Assembly: GCF_031456545.1 (NCBI RefSeq)
Contig: NZ_JAVDUV010000002.1
Location: 806,001 to 870,000, forward strand
From: Agromyces sp. 3263
GTDB taxonomy: Bacteria > Actinomycetota > Actinomycetes > Actinomycetales > Microbacteriaceae
Reading direction: 5' to 3'
DNA: 64,000 nt
A program made the position numbers and the translations under genes. Positions 31,817 through 39,914 of this stretch are shown here, piece after piece. Within the stretch, counting starts at the first letter, position 1. Every line of letters starts with the position of its first letter. Below the pieces are notes generated by a model that searched no databases, was not told the origin of the DNA, and saw only the letters and a program-made list of their open reading frames with translations.

Positions 31817-34182
31817 CGCACGCCCTTCGCTCGGTTCACGCGCACGGCGGCGGTCTTGAACACCGGCTGCTTCGAGACGGGGTCCCACTCCGTGATCGTG
31901 AGCTCGTTGGCGGCCGTCGGATGCCGCTCCTCGGCGCCCTCGGGCGCGTCCCAGTAGCCGTAGTGGAAGGGCGCGAACACCGTGCCGGGCCGGATGCCGG
32001 TCACGCGGAGCGGCGCCACGATGCGCCCCCGACGCGAGCGCACCTCGACGACGTCGCCGTCGGCGAACCCGTGCTCCGCGGCATCCGGAGCGGCCATCTC
32101 GACCCAGACGTGGGGTGCGGCCGCCTGGAGCTCGGGCGTGCGACCCGTCTTCGTGCGGGTGTGGAAGTGGTAGACCGAGCGTCCGGTAGTGAATCGGAAC
32201 GGGTACTCCCGGTCGGGCGGCTCATGGGGCCCCGTGTAGGCCGCCGACTTCAGGAACGCGCGGCCGTCGGGTCGCATGGCCGAGTACGCCTGCGGGTCGA
32301 CCTCCGCGCCCGTGGCCAGGTCGTGCCCGTAGTCCTCGCAGTACTCGGGGTGCGTCGGGAACTCGGCATCGGCGTAGAGCCGTTCGGTGCTCGTCGCCTG
32401 CCCCTCGGCGCGCGGCCAGCGGATTCCGCTCTCGCGACGCAGGTCGTCGTAGGAGATGCCCGTGTAGTCGCAGGGCCGACCGCGCGAGCACTCCTGCCAG
32501 GCGCGATACGCGTCCTCGGGCGCGGACCAGTCGAGCAACGGCCGCCCGTCGTCGCGCCGGAAGTCCATGCGGCGCGAGTAGTCGAGGAAGATCTCGAAGT
32601 CGGAGCGCGCCTCGCCCGGCGGGTCGACGGCCTGCTCCGAGAGGTGCACGGTGCGCTCCGCGTTCGTGAAGGTGCCCGTCTTCTCACCCCACCCGGCCGC
32701 GGGCAGCACGACGTCGGCGAGCGCGGCGGTCTCGGTGAGGTAGAGGTCCTGCACGACGACGAAGGTCTCGGGCTTCGTGAGGATCTCGCGGATGCGCGCG
32801 AGTTGCGGCAGCGACACCGCCGGATTCGTCGCCGAGATCCAGAGGAACCGGATCGAGCCCTGCTCGACGTAGCGGAACAGCTGCATCGCGTGCGTCGGCG
32901 GCGCCCAGTGCGGGATGACTCGCGGATCGACGCCCCAGAGCTTCGCCAACTGCGCGACGTGGTCGGGATTGTGCCAGTTGCGGAACCCCGGCAGGTCGCC
33001 GTCGGCGCCGCACTCGCGGTTGTTCTGCGCGGTCGGCTGCCCGTTCATCTGCAGCACCCCGGCGCCCGGCCGGCCGAGCATGCCGCGAAGCAGGTGCAGG
33101 TTGTTCACCTGGCACGAGGACGCGGTCGCCTGGGCCGACTGGTAGAAGCCCTGCAGCACCGTGGAGAGCACGCGTTCGGACGTGCCGAAGATGCGTGCGG
33201 CCGCACGGATGTCGGATGCCGCGACGCCGCACGTTTCGGCGGCGCGCTCGGGCGTCCACTCCCTGACGTGCTTCGCCAGGTCGCTGAACCCCACCGTGTG
33301 CTCGGCGACGTAGTCGTCGTCGGTCCACCCGTTGACGAGGATCTCGCGCACGAGCGCGTGCATCAGTGCGAGGTTCGTGCCGGGGTTCACCGCGAGGTGC
33401 ACGGTCGCGCGCTCGGCGACCGGCGTCTCACGGGGGTCGACCACCACGAGCTTCGGCGGCTCGGGGCCGTCGAGGCGGTCGAGCACCCGCGACCACAGCA
33501 CGGTCTGCGTGGCCGCCATGTTGTGTCCGTAGAGGAAGAGCGCGTCGCACTCGTCGATGTCCGCGTAGCATCCCGGCTGGCCGTCGGCGCCGAACGACTC
33601 CTTCAGCGATGACGCGGCGGTCGCGGTGCACAGCCTCGTGTTGCCGTCCATGTGCGGTGTGCCGATGCCGGCCTTGCCGATGATGCCCAGTGCGTAGTAC
33701 TCCTCGAGGAAGAGCTGCCCGCTCGTGTAGAAGCCGTGGCTGAGCGGGCCGACCTCGTCGAGCAGGGCGCGGCTGCGCTCCACGACGAGGCTCATCGCCT
33801 CGTCCCAGCTCGCCGGCACGAGCTCGCCGTCGCGGCGTACCAAGGGTGTGGTGAGCCGGTCCCGCGCCTCGAGCCCCTGCCAGCTGGCGTAGAGGCCCTT
33901 CGGACCGAGCCGGCCGTGGTTGACGTGGTCGTCGGCCCGGCCGCGGATGCCGACCATGCGGCCGTCCTTCACCGCGATGTCGCAGCCGCAGCCGTTGCTG
34001 CACAGCACGCACGCCGAGTGCACCCAGCGGTCGACGTCCCCCTCGGCCACCCCCTCGGCGAGCACCTGGTCGACGCGTTCGGGCCACCGCGCTCCGCGCT
34101 CGAAGGGCGTTCTCGATCCCCAGACGTCGTCGATGCGATCCGGGCGGTCGGATGCCGCGACGACCGTACCTTCTTCGGTCAC
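31813..34182 (-). CDS. Molybdopterin oxidoreductase, assimilatory nitrate reductase-like
   Basis: 789 residues, single-subunit bis-MGD oxidoreductase. An N-terminal iron-sulfur region has C58-x2-C61-x3-C65; the position of the usual fourth Cys is Gly 93 (GRLGPKG). The molybdenum region reads DGNTRLCTATA (C185, likely Mo ligand). Later marks are VVVDPRETPVAERATVHLAVNPGTNLALMHALV, LLRGMLGRPGAGVLQMNGQPTAQNNRE and the C-terminal dinucleotide-binding barrel ending KTAAVRVNRAKG. GTG 34182 has GGAGAG 7 bases upstream. The best guess is a cytoplasmic nitrate reductase; no NirB, NarK or reductase is in the window. Normal Met and Cys content sets it apart from the island. Confidence 0.82.
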   Translation of the reverse strand: MTEEGTVVAASDRPDRIDDVWGSRTPFERGARWPERVDQVLAEGVAEGDVDRWVHSACVLCSNGCGCDIAVKDGRMVGIRGRADDHVNHGRLGPKGLYASWQGLEARDRLTTPLVRRDGELVPASWDEAMSLVVERSRALLDEVGPLSHGFYTSGQLFLEEYYALGIIGKAGIGTPHMDGNTRLCTATAASSLKESFGADGQPGCYADIDECDALFLYGHNMAATQTVLWSRVLDRLDGPEPPKLVVVDPRETPVAERATVHLAVNPGTNLALMHALVREILVNGWTDDDYVAEHTVGFSDLAKHVREWTPERAAETCGVAASDIRAAARIFGTSERVLSTVLQGFYQSAQATASSCQVNNLHLLRGMLGRPGAGVLQMNGQPTAQNNRECGADGDLPGFRNWHNPDHVAQLAKLWGVDPRVIPHWAPPTHAMQLFRYVEQGSIRFLWISATNPAVSLPQLARIREILTKPETFVVVQDLYLTETAALADVVLPAAGWGEKTGTFTNAERTVHLSEQAVDPPGEARSDFEIFLDYSRRMDFRRDDGRPLLDWSAPEDAYRAWQECSRGRPCDYTGISYDDLRRESGIRWPRAEGQATSTERLYADAEFPTHPEYCEDYGHDLATGAEVDPQAYSAMRPDGRAFLKSAAYTGPHEPPDREYPFRFTTGRSVYHFHTRTKTGRTPELQAAAPHVWVEMAAPDAAEHGFADGDVVEVRSRRGRIVAPLRVTGIRPGTVFAPFHYGYWDAPEGAEERHPTAANELTITEWDPVSKQPVFKTAAVRVNRAKGVR

Positions 34183-34278
34183 GCGACGACTCTCCGCGCG
34201 GGCGCGATGACCGACAAGCCCCTTGACGGAACCCCCGCGCGGTGGTCGACAGGACCGGCGGGCACCGCGGACGAACAC

Positions 34279-34317
34279 GACGGATGCCGCGCGGCCCCCG
34301 GCCACGCGGCATCCGTC
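34279..34317 (-). terminator. 13-bp hairpin after the amino-acid ABC operon
   Basis: GACGGATGCCGCG (34279-34291) pairs perfectly with CGCGGCATCCGTC (34305-34317) around a 13-base loop. It lies 21 bases beyond the stop of the binding-protein gene on the minus strand. The stem is built from one GGATGCC and one GGCATCC element, the heptamer overused across this window. Confidence 0.7.
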
Positions 34318-34337
34318 GACGGATCGACTCGTCGGCC

Positions 34338-35360
34338 CTACTCGGACTTCGGCAGGCCGGGCGGGTTGATCTCGGACTCGTCGACCGCCTCGCTCGTGAG
34401 CGCCCACCGGTCGAGCACCTCCTGGTAGGTGCCGTCGTCGATGATCGACTGCAGCACGAGCTGCACCGGTTCGATGAGGCCGTTGCCCTTCGCCGTGCCC
34501 GCGGCGATCGGCGCCGTCTCGGGCCAGCCGCCGTTCAGCGTGCCGACGAGCTTCGTCTCACCGGTGGTGGCGGCGCGGTAGGCGGCGGTCGCGTTCGGGC
34601 CGAAGGTGGCGTCGACGCGGCCCGACGAGAGCGCGAGGTCGGATGCCGCCTGGTCGTCGTAGTAGACGAGCTCGGCGGGCTGCTCCCCTTCACCCTCGAG
34701 CTCCTCGTTCCACGCGAGCAGGATCTTCTCCTGGTTCGTGCCCGAGCCGACGACGATCTTCAGGCCCGAGATGTCCTCGGCGCTCGCGATCGAGTCGATG
34801 TCGCTGTCGGCCTTGACGTAGAAGCCGAGGAGGTCCTGGCGGTAGCTCGCGAAGTCGTAGAGCTCCTTGCGCTCCTCGGTCACCGTCACGTTCGAGGCGA
34901 TGAGGTCGTACTTGCCCGACTGGATGCCGAGCGGCCAGTCGGCCCAGTTCACGGCCACCGGGTTGTACTCGAGGCCGAGGCCGTCGGCGATCAGCGAGCC
35001 GAAGTCCGCCTCGGTGCCGATCACGGTGGCGTCGTCATCGGAGGCGAGCACGCCGAGCGGCGCCGCGAACGGCGAGACCGCCACGGTGAGCTTGCCGGCC
35101 TCGATCGGCGTGAACCCGCTCTCCTCGAGGGCGTCGACGGCGGCCTGCACCGGCTCGATGGTGGGGCGGTCCTCGGCGTTCTGCGACGTCAGGTCGAACT
35201 GCGCCGCCTCCTGCACCTGCTCCTCGGTGCTGCCGGATGCCGCCGTCTCGGCCGCGGCGGAGTTGCCGGCGCTGACCGCCCAGACGATGCCGCCGCCGAT
35301 GAGCGCGACGACCGCGACACCCGCGACGATCACTCCCACCTGCTTCTTGTTGATTGCCAT
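34338..35360 (-). CDS. Amino-acid (cystine-type) ABC substrate-binding protein, cysteine-free
   Basis: 340 residues, solute-binding family 3. Marks: LTVAVSPFAAPLGVLASDDDATVIGTEADFGSLIADGLGLEYNPVAVNW, then YDLIASNVTVTEERKELYDFASYRQDLLGFYV and ISGLKIVVGSGTNQEKILLAWN. The N terminus has a hydrophobic helix (VGVIVAGVAVVALIGGGIVWAVSA) but no lipobox Cys, so it is anchored by the helix or released. The whole protein has no Cys and only the initiator Met. It is last in the operon GNAT-permease-ATPase-binding protein. Substrate likely an S-containing amino acid, by context. Confidence 0.9.
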   Translation of the reverse strand: MAINKKQVGVIVAGVAVVALIGGGIVWAVSAGNSAAAETAASGSTEEQVQEAAQFDLTSQNAEDRPTIEPVQAAVDALEESGFTPIEAGKLTVAVSPFAAPLGVLASDDDATVIGTEADFGSLIADGLGLEYNPVAVNWADWPLGIQSGKYDLIASNVTVTEERKELYDFASYRQDLLGFYVKADSDIDSIASAEDISGLKIVVGSGTNQEKILLAWNEELEGEGEQPAELVYYDDQAASDLALSSGRVDATFGPNATAAYRAATTGETKLVGTLNGGWPETAPIAAGTAKGNGLIEPVQLVLQSIIDDGTYQEVLDRWALTSEAVDESEINPPGLPKSE

Positions 35361-35417
35361 GAGTGGACTCTCCTAGTGTTGTTCCGTCCGATAGCCGGGT
35401 CGGTGTCTCGGATCTCG

Positions 35418-35447
35418 CCCGGTGCGGCAGTGCGATGCCGCGCCGGG
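35418..35447 (-). promoter_or_regulatory. Intercistronic stem-loop between ATPase and binding-protein genes
   Basis: CCCGGTGCGGCA (35418-35429) pairs with TGCCGCGCCGGG (35436-35447), 12 bp with one G-T, 6-base loop, in the 109-base gap. Such hairpins before a solute-binding gene can stabilise its part of the message or attenuate it. This is inference. Confidence 0.5.
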
Positions 35448-35469
35448 TTCTTCTCGCGGGGCTCGGGTT

Positions 35470-36318
35470 CTAGAGCACCTTCGCGAGGAAGTCGCGGGTG
35501 CGGCGCTGACGCGGGTTGCGGAGCACCTGCCCCGGGGTTCCCTGTTCGACGATCTCGCCGTGGTCGAGGAAGACGATGCGGTCGGCGACCTCGCGCGCGA
35601 ACCCGATCTCGTGCGTGACGATCACGAGCGTGGTGCCATCGCGGGCGAGGCCGCGGATGACGTCGAGCACCTCGCCGACGAGCTCGGGGTCGAGGGCCGA
35701 GGTCGGCTCGTCGAAGAGGAGCACCTTCGGCGAGAGCGCGAGCGCCCTGGCGATGGCCACACGCTGCTGCTGTCCGCCGGAGAGCTGCCGCGGGTAGTGG
35801 TCGGCCTTGTCGGCGAGACCCACCCTGGCGAGGAGAGCCTCGGCGAGCGCCCGAGCGTCGGCCTTCGAGAGCCGCTTGTGGGCGAGCGGTGCCTCGATGA
35901 TGTTCTCGATCGCCGTGAGGTGCGGGAAGAGGTTGAAGTTCTGGAAGACGAGCCCGACCTGCGTGCGCCGGCGGAGGATCTCGGCCTCGCGCAGCTCGTG
36001 CAGGGTGTCGCCCTTGCGCTCGTATCCGATGTACTGCCCGTCGACCGTGATCGAGCCGCGGTCGACGGTCTCGAGGTGGTTGATCGTGCGCAGCAGGGTC
36101 GACTTGCCCGATCCCGACGGCCCGATGAGGGCGACGACCTGCCCGGGTTCGATCGTGAGCGAGACGTCGCGCAGCACGAGGTTGGCGCCGTATGACTTCG
36201 ACACGTCGGCGATGTCCACCCGCCCGACCGTGGCGGCCTTGCGAGTCGGCACGAAGTGCTCGTCGAACGACGGCGTGAGGGTCGTGGCGGCGGCCGTCGT
36301 CGTGGTCGTGCTGGTCAT
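35470..36318 (-). CDS. Polar amino-acid ABC transporter ATPase (TcyN/GlnQ type)
   Basis: 282 residues. Walker A GPSGSGKS at residues 66-73, Q-loop VFQNFNLFPHLTAIENI, signature LSGGQQQRV, Walker B VLLFDEPTSALDPELVGEVLDVI, H-switch VTHEIGFAREVADRIVFLDHGEIVEQG. In this family Met is usual at V-G-M-V-F, F-P-H-M-T, V-M-L-F, H-E-M-G-F and V-F-M-D; here all are L, I or V. No internal Met and no Cys. A Thr-rich N-terminal extension (TSTTTTTAAATT) precedes the domain. ATG 36318 overlaps the permease stop. Confidence 0.95.
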   Translation of the reverse strand: MTSTTTTTAAATTLTPSFDEHFVPTRKAATVGRVDIADVSKSYGANLVLRDVSLTIEPGQVVALIGPSGSGKSTLLRTINHLETVDRGSITVDGQYIGYERKGDTLHELREAEILRRRTQVGLVFQNFNLFPHLTAIENIIEAPLAHKRLSKADARALAEALLARVGLADKADHYPRQLSGGQQQRVAIARALALSPKVLLFDEPTSALDPELVGEVLDVIRGLARDGTTLVIVTHEIGFAREVADRIVFLDHGEIVEQGTPGQVLRNPRQRRTRDFLAKVL

Positions 36319-37514
36319 GCGGCACCTCCGGTGCGGGTCGTGGCGAGGGCGGGGTCAGTCGATACCGCGGGGTCGGCCGATGTCGCGGCGTCGGCGTCGG
36401 CGGGTGCCGGCGGGGTTCCCGCCGTCGGGGCGTCGCCGAGCCGCTGCCACTGCGTGCGCGTCCAGGCCTTCGCACGTTGCACGGGCGTGGGCGGCAGCTC
36501 GCGCACGGCGCCGCGGGCGAACCGCCGCTCCACGTAGTACTGCGCGATGGACAGGATGGTGGTGATGAGCGCGTACCAGACCACCGCGACGAGCAGCAGC
36601 GGGATGACCCGCTGGTTGCGGTTGTAGATGACCTGCACCGTGTAGAACAGCTCGGGCAGCGCCACGATGAAGACGACCGACGTGCCCTTCACGAGCCCGA
36701 TGATCTCGTTGAACGCGTTCGGCACGATGGCGCGCGCGGCCTGCGGCAGCGTGATGCGGAAGAACCGGATGCGGCGGGGCAGGCCGAGCGCGCCGGCCGC
36801 CTCGAGCTGCCCTTGGTCGACCGAGAGGATGCCCGCCCGGATGATCTCGGCCGAGTAGGCGGCCTGGTGCAGGGAGAGGCCGATCGTCGCGGCGGCGAAC
36901 GCGCTGATCAGCGTGGTCGTGGGGAACTCGACGAGCCAGAAGTCGGTCGTGAACGGGGTGCCGAGCCCCAGCGTGGGATAGAGGTAGCCGAGGTTGTACC
37001 AGACGAGGATCTGCACGACGAGCGGCACCGACCGGAAGAACCAGATGTACCACCAGGCCGCGCCGTTGAGCAGCGGCGACTTCGACAGGCGGAACACGGC
37101 GAGCACCGCGCCGAGCACGAAGCCGATGACGCCCGACACCGCGGTGAGGGCGAGGGTCAGCCAGAGGCCGTTGATCACCGAGGGGGCGAAGAAGTACTCG
37201 GCGAACACGTCCCACTGCCACTGCGGGTTCGAGGCGAGCGACCACAGGAACTGCAGGATGACGAACGCGACGACGGCCGAGAGCGCCCAGCGTCCCCAGT
37301 GCTTCACGGGCACGACGCGCAGGCCCGCGTCGATGCGACCGCCCGACGTGTCGACGGGCGTGGAGCCGGCAGCGCCTGCCGCCGGCGCGTCCGCCGCGGC
37401 GACGACCGGAGCAGGCTCGATCGTGCCGGATGACGGCGCCGGCGCGGCATCCGTGACGGCTGCGGCATCCGGAGCCGTGGTCTCGGAGCGGCGGCGGGCG
37501 AGGATGCGACTCAT
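36315..37514 (-). CDS. Polar amino-acid ABC transporter permease
   Basis: 399 residues, HisM/GlnP family. An Ala/Pro-rich N-terminal extension (~65 residues) precedes helices from VVAFVILQFLWSLA onward. The EAA loop is AAYSAEIIRAGILSVDQGQLEAAGALGLPRRIRFFRITLPQAARAIVPNAFNEIIGLVKGTS, the family signature. A long Pro/Ala/Thr C-terminal tail follows. It is a membrane protein with no internal Met and no Cys, which is exceptional because membrane helices are normally Met-rich. Both ends overlap neighbours by 4 bases. Confidence 0.94.
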   Translation of the reverse strand: MSRILARRRSETTAPDAAAVTDAAPAPSSGTIEPAPVVAAADAPAAGAAGSTPVDTSGGRIDAGLRVVPVKHWGRWALSAVVAFVILQFLWSLASNPQWQWDVFAEYFFAPSVINGLWLTLALTAVSGVIGFVLGAVLAVFRLSKSPLLNGAAWWYIWFFRSVPLVVQILVWYNLGYLYPTLGLGTPFTTDFWLVEFPTTTLISAFAAATIGLSLHQAAYSAEIIRAGILSVDQGQLEAAGALGLPRRIRFFRITLPQAARAIVPNAFNEIIGLVKGTSVVFIVALPELFYTVQVIYNRNQRVIPLLLVAVVWYALITTILSIAQYYVERRFARGAVRELPPTPVQRAKAWTRTQWQRLGDAPTAGTPPAPADADAATSADPAVSTDPALATTRTGGAA

Positions 37515-38014
37515 GCGCGGACTCCTTCGGTGACGAGCGACTTGTCGAACGCGTGGATGCCGATCTGCTCGGCTGGCAGGGACGGGTCGAACCTCGGCGT
37601 GTAGCCGCTCGCCAGGTAGAGCGCCACCGCCTCGGGCTGCCGGGGACCGGTCGTGAGCGTGACGGCCGTGTAGCCGCGGTGCCTCGCGGCGGCCTCGAGC
37701 TCGGCGACGACCCGCCGGCCGAGGCCGCGGCCGCGGTGGTCGGGGTGGGTCCAGACCCGCTTGAGCTCGGCGGTCCGGTCGTCGTAGCGCTTGAACGCGC
37801 CGCCGGCGACGGGCTCGCCGTCCTCGAGGATCACGAGGAATGCGCCGTACGGCGGTGCGAAGTCCGACGCCGGGTAGCGGTTCAGCTCGGCGCTGGCACG
37901 CTCGCCGAAGAACTCGCCGTAGCGGCCGTCGTACTCCCGCTCGAGGTCGGCGAGCAGGGGCTTCGCCAACGCGTCGTCCGCGCTCACGTACCGCACGCTC
38001 AACTGGGTGGTCAT
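37511..38014 (-). CDS. GNAT acetyltransferase heading the amino-acid ABC operon
   Basis: 167 residues. Acetyl-CoA loop HPDHRGRGLGRRVVAELEAAARHRG followed by VTLTTGPRQPEAVALYLASGYTPR. It is close to the YtmI/YxeL type that N-acetylates S-substituted cysteines in Bacillus; the assignment rests on its place directly upstream of a cystine-type importer. No internal Met, no Cys. First gene of the operon; the 253-base upstream region holds a CGTCACCCCGCGTCAT element. Confidence 0.88.
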   Translation of the reverse strand: MTTQLSVRYVSADDALAKPLLADLEREYDGRYGEFFGERASAELNRYPASDFAPPYGAFLVILEDGEPVAGGAFKRYDDRTAELKRVWTHPDHRGRGLGRRVVAELEAAARHRGYTAVTLTTGPRQPEAVALYLASGYTPRFDPSLPAEQIGIHAFDKSLVTEGVRA

Positions 38015-38125
38015 CGCTCGCTCCGTCCTCTTCGGTTCGATCCGGCCGCCGTGACGGGGCCGGTATCTCGAAGCTAGGGAGCGCCGCAGAGCCGGGCAAC
38101 GCGGTGTTTCACGGGGCGACCGAAA

Positions 38126-38142
38126 GCGTCACCCCGCGTCAT
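38126..38142. promoter_or_regulatory. GTCAC-type element upstream of the amino-acid ABC operon
   Basis: GCGTCACCCCGCGTCAT matches the left arm and spacer of the 25383 dyad (CGTCACGCCGCGTGACG) at 12 of the first 13 bases, and is followed by GTGGCGAT, also seen at 25415. It lies 112 bases upstream of the GNAT start. Confidence 0.45.
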
Positions 38143-38267
38143 CACCAGGTGGCGATCGCCGCGATTCCGGGCCTCGGCGGTCACAACATGACGAATTCCG
38201 TCGCCGGCATGTGTCGAACTCCTACGCGCGACGGCTCGACGTCGGCGTCGAGCCCGGCCGCGACGAC

Positions 38268-38786
38268 TCAGACGAGGTCGCGGGCGTAGCAGTGCGAGAA
38301 GCTGATCGCGTCGTAGGGCGGGTAGACCGGGATGGGGCGGTAGCCGAGCCACTCGTAGAGGCGCACGGCCTCGGGCTGGCGGTGGCCCGTCTGCAGGATG
38401 AGCCGGGTGCCGCCCTGCTCGACGACGAGGCGCTCGATCTCGGTGATGAGGGCTCGCGAGACGCCCCGCCCGCGGAACTCGGGCAGGGTCACCACGCGCT
38501 TCAGCTCCCACTCGTCGCCGAGTCTCCGAAGCGCCGCGTGCCCCGCCGGCACACCGTCGACCGTGGCCATGAGCGTCGCGACGAGGTCGTCGGGATCGAT
38601 GGCCAGCGCCCTCGAGACGGCGGCGCGCGCGTCGGGATCGAATCCGGCGACATCGCCGGCGTAGCGCGGGCCGATCTCGTCGTCCATGGCGGCACGAAGG
38701 GCGACCGCCCGCGGGTCGTGCCAGTCGACGCGCTCGAGCTCGACGGCATCGGTGCGGGACTCGGCGAGGGGGCGGCGGTCGATCAT
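38268..38786 (-). CDS. GNAT family N-acetyltransferase
   Basis: 172 residues. Acetyl-CoA loop LPEFRGRGVSRALITEIERLVVEQGGTRLILQTGHRQPEAVRLYEWLGYRPIP. The TGHRQPEAV stretch is almost the same as TGPRQPEAV in the GNAT at 37511, suggesting related substrates. Two internal Met and one Cys, so less depleted. It is the last gene of the operon that starts at 42827; the FAD enzyme lies 12 bases upstream. Confidence 0.88.
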   Translation of the reverse strand: MIDRRPLAESRTDAVELERVDWHDPRAVALRAAMDDEIGPRYAGDVAGFDPDARAAVSRALAIDPDDLVATLMATVDGVPAGHAALRRLGDEWELKRVVTLPEFRGRGVSRALITEIERLVVEQGGTRLILQTGHRQPEAVRLYEWLGYRPIPVYPPYDAISFSHCYARDLV

Positions 38787-38798
38787 GCGTGCTCCAGG

Positions 38799-39914
38799 TC
38801 AGGTGGCGGCGAAGCGGCCGAGGCGGAAGACACCCGGCGCCGGGCGCCCATCGGCGAGGTCGGCGAGGACGCGGCCGACCGCGGGAGTGAACTTGAATCC
38901 GTGCCCCGAGAAGCCCGCGCCGACGGCGACTGGGCCCGACGCGTCGAGCACGAACGTCGAATCGGGCGTCGTCGTGTAGGTGCAGCTGATCGGCGCGGCG
39001 ACCTCGGCGTCGACGCCGGGCAGCCATTCGCGGGCGTAGCGACGCAGCGCCGCGAACTGCACCGGCTCGGCTTCGTAGTCGCGCAGGTCGGGATCGACGA
39101 CCGGGCCGACGCCGTGCCATCCGGCCTTCACGCCCTCGCCGGGCGTGAGCATGCCGTAGGTGCCCGAGTACCACCACTCGTCACCGGGACCCGGGTGGTG
39201 GTTGAAGCCGGGCCACGTGATCGTGTCGTCGCGCATGGCGAAGTGTGCCGGCTGCTCCTGGGTGACGACGAGCCGCGGCAGGTCGACGAGGCCCCCGAGC
39301 AGCTTCGAGGTCCAGCCGCCGACGGCCACCACGGCCCGGCGGGCGGTGATCGTTCCGCGATCGGTCTCGACCTGCACGCGGTCGTCGTCGAGCACGCGGA
39401 TGCCGCGGGCGGGCGTCTCGTGGCGCACGTCGGCGCCGCGCGCGGCCGCAGCCGCCTGCAACGCCCGTACCGCGGCATCCGCGTCGAGGCGCCCCGCCGT
39501 CGGCAGGTGCAGCGCCGTCGTCGTGAAGCGGATGCCGCCCCAGCGGCGCTGCGCCTCATCGGGCGGGAGGAGTTCGTTGGGGATGCCGACGGCGGTGAGC
39601 GCGGCGCGCACCTCGTCGTGGCCGGGGTTGTGGCCATGGTCGACGAGGCCGACCTGATCGAGGACCGGCGTGCCCGTCTCGGCCTCGAGCTCGCGCCACG
39701 CCAGCTGCGATTCGAGGAGCATGGCGACGTGAGTGGGCTCGGCGTAGGCGAGGTTGAAGTTGCGCGAGGCGCCGTGCGACGCCCCGTGCCGGTGGCCGGG
39801 GGCGAAGCGCTCGAGGAGGGTGACCTGCCGGCCGCGTCGCGCGAGGTTCCACGCCGCGGAGGAGCCCATCGCTCCCCCGCCGATGACGACGATCTCGGTG
39901 TCGAGTGCGGTCAC
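38799..39914 (-). CDS. Sarcosine-oxidase-like FAD-dependent amine oxidase
   Basis: 371 residues, MSOX/N-methyltryptophan oxidase branch of the DAO family. FAD dinucleotide motif VVIGGGAMGSSAAWNLARRG, then GASHGASRNFNLAY. C311 in SCTYTTTPDSTFVLD is at the site where FAD is covalently bound in sarcosine oxidase. C-terminal GAGFSGHGFKFTPAVGRVLADLA is the family signature. It oxidises N-alkyl or alpha-amino groups, giving peroxide. GTG 39914 overlaps the previous stop. Substrate by context: an N-methyl or S-substituted amino acid. Four internal Met. Confidence 0.9.
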   Translation of the reverse strand: MTALDTEIVVIGGGAMGSSAAWNLARRGRQVTLLERFAPGHRHGASHGASRNFNLAYAEPTHVAMLLESQLAWRELEAETGTPVLDQVGLVDHGHNPGHDEVRAALTAVGIPNELLPPDEAQRRWGGIRFTTTALHLPTAGRLDADAAVRALQAAAAARGADVRHETPARGIRVLDDDRVQVETDRGTITARRAVVAVGGWTSKLLGGLVDLPRLVVTQEQPAHFAMRDDTITWPGFNHHPGPGDEWWYSGTYGMLTPGEGVKAGWHGVGPVVDPDLRDYEAEPVQFAALRRYAREWLPGVDAEVAAPISCTYTTTPDSTFVLDASGPVAVGAGFSGHGFKFTPAVGRVLADLADGRPAPGVFRLGRFAAT

